From Patagioenas fasciata (lineage: Eukaryota; Chordata; Aves; Columbiformes; Columbidae), in NCBI RefSeq assembly GCF_037038585.1, contig NC_092560.1, positions 56,332,049 to 56,396,048 on the forward strand: 64,000 bases of DNA, given 5' to 3'. Position numbers and translations under genes: made by a program. A model generated the notes under the pieces. The model saw only the letters and a list, made by a program, of their open reading frames with translations. It made no database searches and had not been told where the DNA came from. Shown here one piece after another: positions 11,901 to 21,400 of the stretch (positions are counted from its first letter, which is position 1; each line of letters starts with the position of its first letter).

Positions 11901-14518
11901 AGCAAGTAACAGTCCCTCCTTTTCAACCTTGAAAAGTTTCCATTTATAGATGATTAACTTCCTGCATTTTATCTGGACATCGGATCAGTGTACCAGCTAC
12001 AGGCTTCTGATTTTGCGTCAGTCGAATTTCCCATATGATAATTTGACAAATACTTTCAGCAGCGTGCAAGAACTGTTTTGTCCTCTGCTAATAATAGACA
12101 CTCATATTCATGCAGAGCAATGTTTGTTTCTACAACTCTATTGCTTATTTTTATACTAATATTTCCAAATTTGTTCTGTTTGATAACTTAATTTTTTTCC
12201 AAGAATATCAGTCCTGCTGTTGATTATCTTGTGTTCAGTTTCATCACTGTTTGTCCTTCTAAATAGTAGTATTAATCAAGTTTTCAACCTGTTTGTAAAA
12301 AAACGATGGGATTGGATAAACATTCTGATTTTTCTCTGATCTGATATAGACAGGTGGTGGTAAAATTGTGCTTATGTATGGTGTCGCTTTTTGGAGCATA
12401 CTTTTATACATTGTTTAGGTTGTTTTTCTTTTTTCTCTGCTTTAACTATTTATTTTTTCTTTTGAATATGCACTCTGCAAGCCAAATAAAGTATGTACAT
12501 TTGAACTGTAAGAACACAAAAAATATTTTTAGAAGTACAAATAGCTAAGTTTCAAAGAAAGTTTGCAATCACAGCTGGAGTTATCATCTATGAAGCTGGA
12601 AGATTACCGTGAGCTACTAAAATCACAAAATAAGTTTTATTTCTAAATTGAATGATTTTTAATGGAAAATTGGCTTTTTTTTTCTCATTAAAGATCTGCT
12701 TATATGTCATCTTATGTTCTTCCTGATGATCAGTATTTTCATGTTCATATTTCTCTTAAAAAGACTTTGCTGACACTTCTTGCATAATTTTAACCTATAA
12801 TTTCTTGTGTTTGTTAAAATAAAATTACTTCACAAGGATCATCTAACTCTGTAGTTGATCCAATGAAAAAGTATTTTCTTACTTGCTTTGTGAAATTCTC
12901 ATATCCTACCAGTTTCAGTCATGAGTTTGTCCCAAATGGGGCTACTTGGCCTTAAATTTCCTTTTTACTGTAAGTCTGGTTTTGAGATGGACAATGAATT
13001 TGGGAGACCCTCACTTAGGTCATGATTCCAAAAACTTACTGTTGGAAACCATGATTCTTTCTCTGGGAATCTGGAAATCTGTGCTGGGAAGGGAATTATT
13101 ACTAATCCTCCAGAGCTTTGCAAAGTTCGTCATGATGTCTAGAAATTAGGAGTAAAACAGGAGGAACACTGTTTCTACTGAACTTTCTGTGTCTCCATCA
13201 CGTATGTGTTCTAATAAAAAATAATAACAAAAGGAACCCAAGGAACAAAAAATTCAAGTGAAATCTTTTAAATAATTAGATCAGCTATGTTTTATTGCTG
13301 TTTTGGAAATGTTTAGATCAGCCTTTTCTGAGAAAGAAAACTAATACAGTCCCTCAGAACTGCTGTCAATTCAGGTTAAGTACCTTGAGGGGCTAATCAA
13401 AGTCTGTAGGTTTTGTGGTACCTTTTTTCTACCCCAACTCAAAGGAAACTAGTAGGACCTGAGGTGACTTTTTAAAATACCTGATGAAATAAATCTACAT
13501 TTTGTTTTTTTATACAGGTGGTTTAGGAACATTTCATGCTTTGCTGAACTGTATTGTCCATGTCATCATGTACACTTATTATGGATTATGTTCTTTGGGA
13601 CCAGCATATCATAAATATTTGTGGTGGAAAAAATACATGACAACTATACAACTTGTGAGTAGTTTTCTGTTTGATGTAAATACCTCTCAGAAAGATGACT
13701 GTGGCTAACACATTTGCATGTGTTTATGGAGTAGTCCATGTAGCCACATGTAACTCTGAATAATTTAGCTTGAATATTTATAACTTAATGTCTTTTTGTC
13801 TTGGTGGCCATACCAGTGGATTATTAACTTGTAGTTCATGTGGAAATTTTTTTTTTAAATCCTCCATTAAATAGATTTTTTTGGTACATGCAGACCTTTT
13901 TGTGTCACATGCTAGTGTGCAAGGAAAGTGGGAATTCACGTTCACCAGTCATGTTTTTGTTTCTTTCTGTATTTTTTCTGAAGAAGACTCCCATTTGTCA
14001 CAGGTCAAACACTGTTCTTTCTTCTGTGAACTGGCCAAGGTAGACTCCCATTCTCCAAGAATGGGTTTCTCAGTGCTGCTTGTAATGCAGTTTGTCCCAG
14101 GACTTCCTCTTCCTTTACTCTGTGAATCTTTTTGCTGTGGAGTAACATTTTGGGAAAGGGGCTCTAAAGGTCCATCTTCGTAATTTGAAAAAGCCTGCCC
14201 CCAAACATGCTTTCTGTTTTTCTGTATGCAAGTTATGCTGAATCTTTTTAAACTTCTGTAGTAAGTTTGTAATTTATTCTAAAACTATTTCTTTTCTTCA
14301 CCTTTTTCCTCCAGGTCCAGTTTATTATGATTACAGCCCATATAGGACAAATCTACATAATGGATGACTGTCCATACCAGTATCCAATTTTCATGTTTAT
14401 TATTTGGCTATATGGTGCTATGTTTTTAGTCTTGTTTCTTCACTTCTGGTACCATGCTTACACAAAGGGGAAAAGACTACCAAAGGTGGCAAGAAATGGG
14501 GTCAAGAAAGATCAGTGA
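2845..14518 (+). CDS. ELOVL7: ELOVL7, very-long-chain fatty acid elongase 7 (gene span, 7 coding exons)
   Basis: ELOVL7 is the ER-membrane 3-ketoacyl-CoA synthase that condenses malonyl-CoA with long-chain acyl-CoAs, the first step of fatty-acid elongation. Coding exons are 2845-2908, 5192-5382, 7812-7892, 8295-8351, 10586-10691, 13518-13654 and 14315-14518; all junctions are GT-AG and in phase, giving 279 aa (human 281). The ATG has a good context (A at -3, G at +4) and starts [20 protein letters not shown], as in ELOVL7 orthologues. Visible family motifs are the catalytic HVFHH box at residues 147-151 (H150 is the covalent-intermediate histidine in the known structure), H181 in the HVxMYxYY stretch, TxxQxxQ at 208-214, and a C-terminal KKDQ dilysine ER-retrieval signal. 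It is several-pass membrane-like throughout. No frameshift or stop was seen. Assignment as ELOVL7 rather than ELOVL1 rests on the N-terminus and on DEPDC1B next door. Confidence 0.97.
2909..5191 (+). other. ELOVL7 intron
   Basis: An AT-rich intron with no recognised repeat. A 103-codon open frame at 3878-4189 has no recognisable domain and no plausible flanking splice sites, so I treat it as chance. Confidence 0.8.
5192..5382 (+). CDS. ELOVL7: ELOVL7 coding exon 2
   Basis: Bounded by a pyrimidine tract plus TAG acceptor and a GTAAGT donor. It encodes residues 22-64 and contains [19 protein letters not shown], the conserved N-terminal loop following the first membrane segment of ELO proteins. 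An open frame runs past the donor, but the protein there is not ELOVL-like, so the donor at 5383 is used. Confidence 0.96.
5846..5994. repeat. T-rich to (CCAAA)n/A-rich low-complexity block
   Basis: About 30 nearly pure T residues are followed by about 100 nt of A-rich sequence with CCAAA repeats. The two halves are partly complementary, so a hairpin is possible in RNA. The minus-strand 65-codon ORF over this block is a low-complexity artefact. Confidence 0.9.
7373..7430 (+). repeat. 28-bp imperfect tandem duplication with acceptor-like motif
   Basis: 7373-7400 and 7403-7430 are near-identical copies with a 30-bp period. Each contains a pyrimidine run ending in CAG followed by TATTAAGAT, so the block carries two consecutive acceptor-like sites about 400 bp before the true exon at 7812. 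Confidence 0.9.
7812..7892 (+). CDS. ELOVL7: ELOVL7 coding exon 3
   Basis: This 81-nt exon (27 codons, phase 0 at both ends) encodes a segment with [20 protein letters not shown], matching the ELOVL1/7 region before the second membrane helix. The acceptor is CAG at 7809-7811 and the donor GTAAGT at 7893. Confidence 0.96.
8295..8351 (+). CDS. ELOVL7: ELOVL7 coding exon 4
   Basis: A 57-nt exon (19 codons) encoding [19 protein letters not shown], the highly conserved ELO motif (YYFSKxxELLDT) preceding the histidine box. The acceptor is ACAG ending at 8294 and the donor GTGAGT at 8352. Confidence 0.97.
8352..10585 (+). other. ELOVL7 intron containing a CR1 fragment
   Basis: This intron hosts the sense-oriented CR1 fragment at 8890-9442. 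The rest is unannotated AT-rich DNA. Confidence 0.8.
8890..9442 (+). mobile_element. CR1 LINE fragment (RT core plus 3' end), internally deleted
   Basis: A 5'-truncated CR1 non-LTR retrotransposon. The frame at about 8940-9190 encodes the reverse-transcriptase palm, with a PQGSILGP-like box and the catalytic FADDTKL (FADD at 9040-9051), then [22 protein letters not shown]. At about 9200 it jumps to the far 3' portion, which ends in the typical CR1 tail (GGACCAGGTGATC, then CATTCTATGATT), so several hundred nt are missing. It lies in sense orientation in an ELOVL7 intron and is not functional. The edges are approximate. Confidence 0.9.
10586..10691 (+). CDS. ELOVL7: ELOVL7 coding exon 5 (histidine box)
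   Basis: Encodes residues 132-166 plus one base of codon 167, including [16 protein letters not shown] and the following [15 protein letters not shown]. The HxxHH box (147-151) is the catalytic signature of ELO condensing enzymes. Acceptor TTCAG ends at 10585; the donor is GTAGTG, a weaker but GT-type site. Confidence 0.97.
10692..13517 (+). other. ELOVL7 intron, no recognised element
   Basis: A long AT-rich intron. Several short ORFs on both strands are uninformative, and I recognise no repeat family apart from short A- and T-rich runs. Confidence 0.75.
13518..13654 (+). CDS. ELOVL7: ELOVL7 coding exon 6
   Basis: Encodes residues 167-212, with [20 protein letters not shown] containing active-site H181 and the MYxYY motif, then [20 protein letters not shown]. 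The first base of codon 167 comes from the previous exon. Acceptor ACAG ends at 13517 and the donor is GTGAGT at 13655. Confidence 0.97.
14315..14518 (+). CDS. ELOVL7: ELOVL7 terminal coding exon
   Basis: Encodes residues 213-279 and the TGA stop at 14516-14518. It completes the TxxQxxQ motif, contains the last membrane segment ([19 protein letters not shown]) and ends in a basic tail with KKDQ, a dilysine ER-retrieval motif. Confidence 0.96.
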   Translation, partial: VQFIMITAHIGQIYIMDDCPYQYPIFMFIIWLYGAMFLVLFLHFWYHAYTKGKRLPKVARNGVKKDQ

Positions 14519-14722
14519 AACAAACTCTTGTCTCTAAACACAAAAAAGTGTATAAGTCAAAGTTGAAACTTGCACTACTTGACAATCAAGCTATTTAGGT
14601 GCACACAATACACAATGTATATTTTGTATGTTTTCTCCCAAAACAGAAATTGTATTTTTGCTGTAAGTTATTTGGGATTCAGAATTTGGGGGCTGAGAGG
14701 AGGAGCATGGATCTCTGACTTT

Positions 14723-14757
14723 AAAAAACAAAACAAAACAAAACAAACAAAAAAAAG
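14723..14757. repeat. (AAAAC)n simple repeat
   Basis: An A-rich tract with repeated AAAAC/AAAC units in the ELOVL7 3' UTR. Confidence 0.9.
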
Positions 14758-15485
14758 ATGTTTTTATTTCAACAACTTGTTCATCGTTATCCTATAAGAA
14801 ATGAACAGATAGATGATGTCTATCTAGAAGATGTGTGAAAACTAAGATATTCATTGTGAAAATCAAAATGTGTATGACAAGTACTGAGTACTTCGAACAC
14901 TGAGGGGATATAATTACTTCACCTTAAATGTTTTAGGTGTTGAGACTGTCAGCTGCATTTTATTAAGAGAGTGAATTTCAGTAAGTACTGTTTATAGAAT
15001 CTAAAGCTTATTATTAATATAGTTAATACATAAATATTATTACATGTGTTTACAAACTATATTACTTAAAGGAATGTATGTTAACCTGCCAAGGTATGGT
15101 GTTTCATTTGAAGATCATAGTTTTTTGGATATACTGTCTTTTACTAAGATAATTAATTTCATACTCTACTCACTTGAACATTATTCTAATTTGGGGATTA
15201 TACAAACTGTCTTGTAGTGTAATGATCAAAACACTGATTTGTTCACCAAAGTACCCTAATTACTTATTATTCAATGAATCTATGGATATGTTTTGATATT
15301 GGGAACCTAGGCTGTTTAGTGGGGAAAAAATGTTGTAAATCAGTAGCCAAAATTGTAATCCTCAAATAAGTTAAAAAAAAATTTTTTTGATTGAAGCCTA
15401 AATGTTACCTAGCATGATTGTACTGTGCTCTGTTTTCTTCCATTTCTATTATCTATTGAAATACATGCCTAGAAAGATTTTTCTG

Positions 15486-15525
15486 TTGTTTTTGTTGTTG
15501 TCTGGTTTTGTTTTGTTTTGTTTTT
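15486..15525. repeat. (TTTTG)n/(TTG)n simple repeat
   Basis: A run of TTG and TTTTG units in the 3' UTR. It is complementary in type to the AAAAC tract about 760 nt upstream, so the two could pair in the transcript. Confidence 0.85.
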
Positions 15526-16155
15526 CATGATTATTGTTGCTTCTTTTTAAGAACTCAAGGTTAAAGTTCATCCATTAACAGCACCAGTTACCTTGTCCAG
15601 AACTAGGCAAAAAGATATGTGCCATTCTCTGACCTGCCAAGGGTTGGCCAGGCAGTGGTGACTGGGCATGGCTCCAGTTCATGTAGAATTAACCAGTATG
15701 TTGTTTTCCATGGTTCGGCAGATTGTTAGGGTCACATGTATCAAAGTCAAAGGACCTAGCTATTTGTATGCAAGTTGCATTTGTACTGTATGAGTTTATT
15801 AAGGAATCGGTGCATGCAACAAATGTGTAAATAAGGAGTTAAAGGTGTTTAACTTAATGGTACTTTTAAAAGTACTGGTTTTTATTATATTCACTACTAA
15901 CAGAAAAGAAGCTTGCAATACCTGGTTTGTACTTGTTCTGTGAGATTTTTCAAATACCCAAAACTTTAGGGCTGGTTTTTATTTGCCTCCCTGTTGTACA
16001 ATTCCAAGAAAGTAGGTTTGATTACCTGAATAGTTTTATGGGAATACTGACATTTATGGTGCATTGTTAATGCTGAAAGAATTTAAAATTTTTCATGGAC
16101 ATGAGTTGTGAATGATTTCTTATGAGTTTACATACAAATCTTCTTTATGAAACAT

Positions 16156-16161
16156 ATTAAA
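16156..16161 (+). terminator. Candidate ELOVL7 poly(A) signal ATTAAA
   Basis: ATTAAA is the second most common vertebrate polyadenylation hexamer. It is followed within 30 nt by a GT-containing stretch. No AATAAA occurs between the stop codon and here. Confidence 0.5.
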
Positions 16162-16180
16162 ATATCTTTCCACTATTGAG

Positions 16181-17780
16181 TCTCTGTAGCCTACCAGCTG
16201 TCATTGCAGATAGAAATTAGATCCCCGAAAGGACTTGGATGTCTTGAGATGTATATTGCGACCGATAAGTTTTAGGTGCTTGATCCTGGAATCCTCCTTG
16301 CTGAGTTTTTGCAGTGCGTGCAGAGAGGTGCTTTAGCACAGAATCCAGTACAGACAGGGTGCTGATCAGGAGCCACACACATTTTCAGTAGGAAATGAAA
16401 TCACTGACTCTTAAGTCTCAAATCCTGCCAGCCTCCAGCCCATATGTATGCCCTTGGCTTCCAAAGTAGGGGATCATCTCCTAAGGAGAGAGGCCTGTTG
16501 CTGTTTCTACAAACAGCTAGAAATGATTTACCACTGATTTATTTTTAAAGCCTGAATGGTACCTATTTTTATATAATAACTTCTTAACTAAGAACTGAAT
16601 AAGAAAAGTGGGACAATTTGCTACAGTTAGGCCTTGTTGAGCCTGAAGGTTCAAACATGTTTGAGAAATGCAGGGCTTTGGCGGAAGGCTGTGACAGCTC
16701 ATCTGCTATAGCTATAGCTATAAGCTATAGGATACTACCCTCTGCTTCTTCTGGAGGGAAGCAGGCATTTCTCTCTAATCTTGCAAGTGACTCCTGTGCT
16801 GGGGTGGGGAGGTCCTAGTTCTGCTCTCTGATTTTGCAGTTATTCCACCCCCTCCAAAATGCATGGAAGAATGCAGCTAGGTGTGAGGGGCCAGGCACTT
16901 GTTTGTTGGTTTGGGACCTAGATCTGCAACTGATTCTTCAAACTCCCTTGAGCTTCAGTAGAAGCTGAGAGCATATGTTGTCAAAAATAAGCAGCTCTGC
17001 ACAGGGACAGGTGCTGAACAGAAAGGATACAGGAAAGCCTTTTAAGTCCAGCAGTTGTACAGTAGCCAGCTACCTCCAGAGTCAGTTTATTGAGACTAAC
17101 AAGTAGGAGCAGAAATGAGATGCTAATCATTCAGTGGGTGTCAGCAAGCATCATTTCAGATTCCTGCCACATGATTTCTTGCACACTGGTTTAGTTTCTC
17201 TAAGTTATGAAGCATTTGGAGAAAGAATGCATAGTTTCAGTGTGTTTTATGGATGTATCCGAAGAGGTTGCATACAGTGTAGCTGTGCTAATGACAACAG
17301 TGCAAAATGTTATTAAACCCTGCTGTGTTGCAGCCTGTGAGAATAACAATGTGATCTGCACAGTTACATTTTTTTACTACCTAAAAATTGTGCTTCTTAC
17401 ATGCTGATGTGTGTTACATGTTTGAGCTGTAACAGAAAAGAGGAGCACAACAGTCAGCAAAATCATTAATATTATAGTGAACGTCTACTGATACCAAGGG
17501 GAATTGGGCTGAAAATTTTGTGTTCCTTAGAGTTAATGGAGAAGAAACACCAGTAGTATCAGCTACTCCTCCTAAGAAATTTCACCTTGAAAACTGTGGT
17601 TTGCTTTGTTTGCTTTCTTTTTTTTCTTGGTAAATTAATGAAAAGGCTGTATTCAAGGTGGCATTTCACCAAACAATATTTCATTGACATGGTTTGATTG
17701 TTTTCCATACCTTAGCCTGGACACACTTACTGATTGAGGAAGCACAAACAACAATACGTAGTTGAGGTTCGTTTTACAAG
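16181..17780. other. Intergenic gap between ELOVL7 and DEPDC1B
   Basis: About 1.6 kb without a supported gene. It contains a short AGCTAT-type repeat at 16705-16730. GC content rises sharply after about 17780 into the DEPDC1B CpG island. Confidence 0.7.
16705..16730. repeat. Short palindromic (GCTATA)n tandem repeat
   Basis: About four GCTATA units with one extra A. Because CTATAG and AGCT are self-complementary, the tract can fold on itself. No function is inferred. Confidence 0.85.
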
Positions 17781-18248
17781 TTAAGTCGTGTACGTCCTGG
17801 CAGCCCCAAACGTGACAGGGAGCTGTAGGGGCGGTCGGGGAGGCTGGGGGCCTCGTAACTGCCCTTTCCCGCTCCTTCCGGCGCCTCCTGCTTCAGGCTC
17901 TGTGCGCACCACCCAGCGGGTGTTTTTTCAAAGCTCTTTTCCGCGTAGGCTGCCCCGAAGGAGCCGTTCCCGCTCCGCCTGCCCGGGGGCAGTCGAGTTT
18001 CTCCTCCAGTGCCCCGCCCGCCAGCCCGCGGCTTTGTTTCCCGCCCCGGCCCTTCGTCTCACGGCCAGCCCTCCGGCTGACGAGCGTGAGCACGCGTGGA
18101 AGCCTGTCAGCGGCAGCAGCCCCGGGGCCTGTAGCAAGGCAGAGGGGCCGCACAGCCCCCGCCGCCCTTGGCCGGGCCGGGCCGGCCACGGGCGATGGCG
18201 GCGATACGGCCCCTCCCCTTCGCGCGACCTGCCGCGGGGGGGAGGGAA

Positions 18249-18256
18249 GGGGCGGG
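18249..18256 (+). promoter_or_regulatory. GC box (Sp1-type)
   Basis: GGGGCGGG lies 18 bp upstream of the first CCAAT box in the DEPDC1B promoter. Sp1/KLF-type binding is inferred from the motif alone. Confidence 0.55.
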
Positions 18257-18273
18257 CCATCGCGGTTTAGCTG

Positions 18274-18278
18274 CCAAT
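18274..18278 (+). promoter_or_regulatory. CCAAT box 1 (NF-Y-type)
   Basis: CCAATCA matches the NF-Y core and lies 145 bp upstream of the ATG. It pairs with a second CCAAT box 44 bp downstream. Confidence 0.6.
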
Positions 18279-18317
18279 CAAGAGCGGTGCAGGCCCGTCA
18301 CGTGCCACCGCTGCCAC

Positions 18318-18322
18318 CCAAT
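18318..18322 (+). promoter_or_regulatory. CCAAT box 2 (NF-Y-type)
   Basis: CCAATAGG lies 34 bp before the CHR-like element. Paired CCAAT boxes just upstream of a CHR are typical of G2/M genes bound by NF-Y and DREAM/MuvB. Confidence 0.6.
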
Positions 18323-18351
18323 AGGCGAAGGAGGCACCTCTCGGGCTTGGA

Positions 18352-18368
18352 TTCAAACGGTCGGCGGG
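18352..18368 (-). promoter_or_regulatory. CHR/CDE-like cell-cycle element (reverse orientation)
   Basis: TTCAAA at 18352-18357 is the reverse complement of the CHR core TTTGAA. On the minus strand it is preceded, after a 4-nt spacer, by the GC-rich CCGCCG, matching the classical CDE-4nt-CHR spacing. It lies about 70 nt from the ATG. Mammalian DEPDC1B is a G2/M-expressed gene, so DREAM/MuvB control through this site is a reasonable inference. Confidence 0.5.
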
Positions 18369-18422
18369 CGCGGTGCGTGCGGCTGCTGGTTTCCGTGGAG
18401 ACGGGAAGGCCCGGCCGCGTCC

Positions 18423-18470
18423 ATGGAGCCGCGGCTCGTCGGCCCCGGGCCCTACCGCGCCACCCGGCTG
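18423..18470 (+). CDS. DEPDC1B: DEPDC1B exon 1 (start codon)
   Basis: Encodes [16 protein letters not shown], matching the conserved N-terminus, with donor GTGAGT at 18471. The frame is open upstream with in-frame ATGs at 18168 and 18195, but the CCAAT boxes and CHR lie between those and 18423, so the canonical start is preferred. Confidence 0.95.
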
Positions 18471-21400
18471 GTGAGTGCTCCATGGGGCTGGGGTGCCCCG
18501 TCTCTGCTTTTGTCGCTTGTGTAGCCTTACGTCGTCCGGCTGCGGCCTTTGTGCCCGACGGCGACTTGGAGGGTCTCCAGGGTACGGACCGGCTGCCTCG
18601 GGGCAGTCTGGCCGCCTAGGCCTCCCCCACTGTCTGGGTCACTGCGACTTGAGGGCCAAGGACCGGCAGCCCAGGCGGGCCCTGGGCCTGTTCCGCGCAG
18701 CCGGTCTCCCGTCGGGACCCGGTGGGGCGGTCCCCAGCCGCCGCCCGAGTGTTGGTGCTCCCCACGTTGAGTCTGTGCGTGGCGGTTGGACCCTTGAGTC
18801 CCCCGTGACTGGAGCGACGGCAGGACCCGGTACCGTGGAGCTTGAGTCCAGCGTTTTGTCAAGTTAAAAGCCAGGGCGAAGTTAAAGCTATGTCCGCAGA
18901 GCCGTAGTCGGTATGGGACTCTAGATCTTTCAGCTTCCTAAATCTGGTGTTTGGTCTCGGATCTCAAGTGTTTAAATGGTAACTTTAGGTTTCAGTGATT
19001 AAAAAAAAAAGGTCTGTCTGCATTCAGATCTGGATGCATTTTGATCTCGCTTTGTACAACTACAATGCTTCTAGGAGGAGAGCTTCCATAACGGTTTGTT
19101 TTGTTCTTCTTCCTCAGTGGAACGAGATAATAGAACTTTTTCGTGCTGAGATGCCTTTACGGAAGCATCGTTGTCGCTTCAAAAGCTATGAGCGGTGCTT
19201 CAAAGCATCAGAGGCAGTGGACTGTTTACATGAATTGCTTGGCTCTAATCAAAACTTTGGCCCAGAAGTAACTCGCAATCAAACGGTTAAGCTGCTTAAA
19301 AAATTCCTGAAAAATCATGTTATTGAAGATATTAAAGGACGATGGGGCAAAGAAGACTTTCAAGATGATGGCCATTTATATAGGTAAACCTCTATACAGT
19401 GACTGAAAAATTTTATTTTTTTGTAAACAGGGAGTGATAGCTTCTATGTTGTTCTTACAAATGTTTTGTAGAATGCCTTTAAAAAGGTGTTAATATGTCT
19501 TCCTTCATTTCCTTTTAAAGACTGCATATTCTTTAGTGATAGACAATTGTTACGATTTAATATTTGTCTCGGTCTTTGTGTGTGTGTTGGGATTCTTTGT
19601 TTTTCATGTTCATATTTAAATGTTTTTTGAAGGGCACTTTTACTTTATTATGTTCTATGAATAATAGTAAAAGCTTTTGCAGCTTTTACAAGGTAGTGAA
19701 TTCTGTTTACTGTTGATAGACATCAGGTTTGAAAGTGTTGGCAGAGTGGATATCAAGAAGATATTGATGGAAGTGAGCATCCATCTCCAGTTATCTTCCC
19801 TCTGCCCCAACCCCCTGACTATTTTGGATGCTGTTTCTAATCCTTCTTAGAGAAGAAGAAGACCTTCTGAGATTGAAAGTCATTAATGATATTTTCTACA
19901 CTCTTTGGTTTGGAGATTGAAATTCTCTTAGAAGAGACAAAATGTTATTCACTCTTCCTCAAGGAGGCTTGCTTACTTATCCCTGTTTAGCCTCTCAACT
20001 GGTGGCTTGTTAACAGAGGAAAATAATGCAAAGTGATGGAGAAAATAGGTCAACAGTGCTGTGTATCTACTTACTGTATCTATGGTTATATACTTTATTT
20101 GGTGTTTTGTTTTCCTAATGATTTCTTAATATTGTCTTGGGAAAATGTGTTCAATAGTGAATTTGCCCTTGATGTGGATAAAGTCAATTTTTCATTTTGC
20201 TCTATGATCTTAACTAGTTTGGTTGTAGAGTGTGCCTTAGTGTTTTTGCTGTCTAGTCTGTACACCCATACTGTAAGTGCCATTGTTCATTTATTGGCTT
20301 GGAATAATTTAAAAGAGGTATGTATGATGTAATCCTTTTACATTGTTGTAAACATACTTGAGTTAAGATAGGTTCTTATGAAAGAACCGTGGTTTATGTT
20401 AAACTTATTCCACTGAAGTTCAATTGGTTTACAATCAGATCAGGTTTGTGTTTAATTTCAATAACATATTAACTGATTCAACTTTCCATAAAAGTGGTAG
20501 CTGATTTTTAGCCTACCTTCTGAAGGAAACAACACTGAATGCTACAGCTTCCCAGCCAAATTAGTTAAACATATATTTTTATATATAATTACATAATATG
20601 TTTTGTATATATACAATTCAAACCAGTTTCAATCAGCTTTAATGAAAGAAATTTTAAATAATTTGGGGGGGGATAAAAAAAATCAATGTTCTCTCCAAAT
20701 TTTGCTCCATAAAGGGAAATTCCATATAACAATCAAGGAAAATGTTAAATTTTAGAATTTGGGACTCAAATTCGAAGGACCCAGTGTATCAAAGGACTTG
20801 TATCTGAAGATCTTTTGAGAAGCTCACCCAAGACGGTCTGTTGCTAAGTATCTCAAAGCAATATATACTGTCTTTGAGCTGAACATGACTGGGGACTGGG
20901 AAAGGGTGCTGAAGAAGTATCACGCATGTTTGTCCTGTTCTTAAATTCTTCTCTGGCCATCTGCTTATGACTGCTATAGAACAGCAGATATTGTGGTAGT
21001 TTACCTAATCATCCAGTAGTTCGTGTTAGAAAACAGGCATGGAAGACAAGAAGAACTACAGAGGATCTTGCGTCTTGACTTTGGCCTGGAAAATGTTAAA
21101 TGTGAAGGAATAGCATGGCGTGGGCTTTTAACTTGTTTAAACTGAGCTGGAAAAGCAGTTAGTTGTTGGTACAACACACAATGATAGGTGTGTTACTGGT
21201 TTAATATGTTCCTAGCACAGTCCTGCTTTGTCTGTTCTTGGGACAGCACTACCTGAACAGTTGTTCATTTTGTGTTTTTTTTTTTTTTTTTTCACTGGTG
21301 TCATAGGTATTAAGTACTTTGTCTCCTTTCTGGACATTGCCTCTTTGTCAAAATTTTGGTAACCACTGGTATTATGCTATATTTAATTGCTTTGGGCTTG

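Larger units (their letters stand above)
14519..16180 (+). other. ELOVL7: ELOVL7 3' UTR (predicted)
   Basis: Follows the TGA with no further exon. It is AT-rich and includes AAAAC and TTTTG simple repeats. The only good poly(A) signal I find in this stretch is ATTAAA at 16156-16161, giving a UTR of about 1.65 kb. The end is inferred; an ATTAAA near 17311 would be an alternative. Confidence 0.6.
17790..18880 (+). promoter_or_regulatory. DEPDC1B: CpG island with DEPDC1B promoter
   Basis: A clearly GC-rich, CpG-dense block against an AT-rich background, covering the upstream region, exon 1 and the start of intron 1 of DEPDC1B. Many long ORFs on both strands here are GC-driven artefacts. No TATA box is seen near the start codon. 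The core elements (GC box, two CCAAT boxes, CHR/CDE-like site) are listed separately. Confidence 0.85.

Noticed and set aside
13881-14183. 100-codon ORF in the last ELOVL7 intron
   Set aside because: It overlaps another frame, has no motif, and ends before the true terminal exon.
17788-18270. 160-codon ORF and several antisense ORFs in the CpG island
   Set aside because: GC-rich DNA gives long open frames on all strands; the residues are Arg/Pro/Ala/Gly-rich with no domain.
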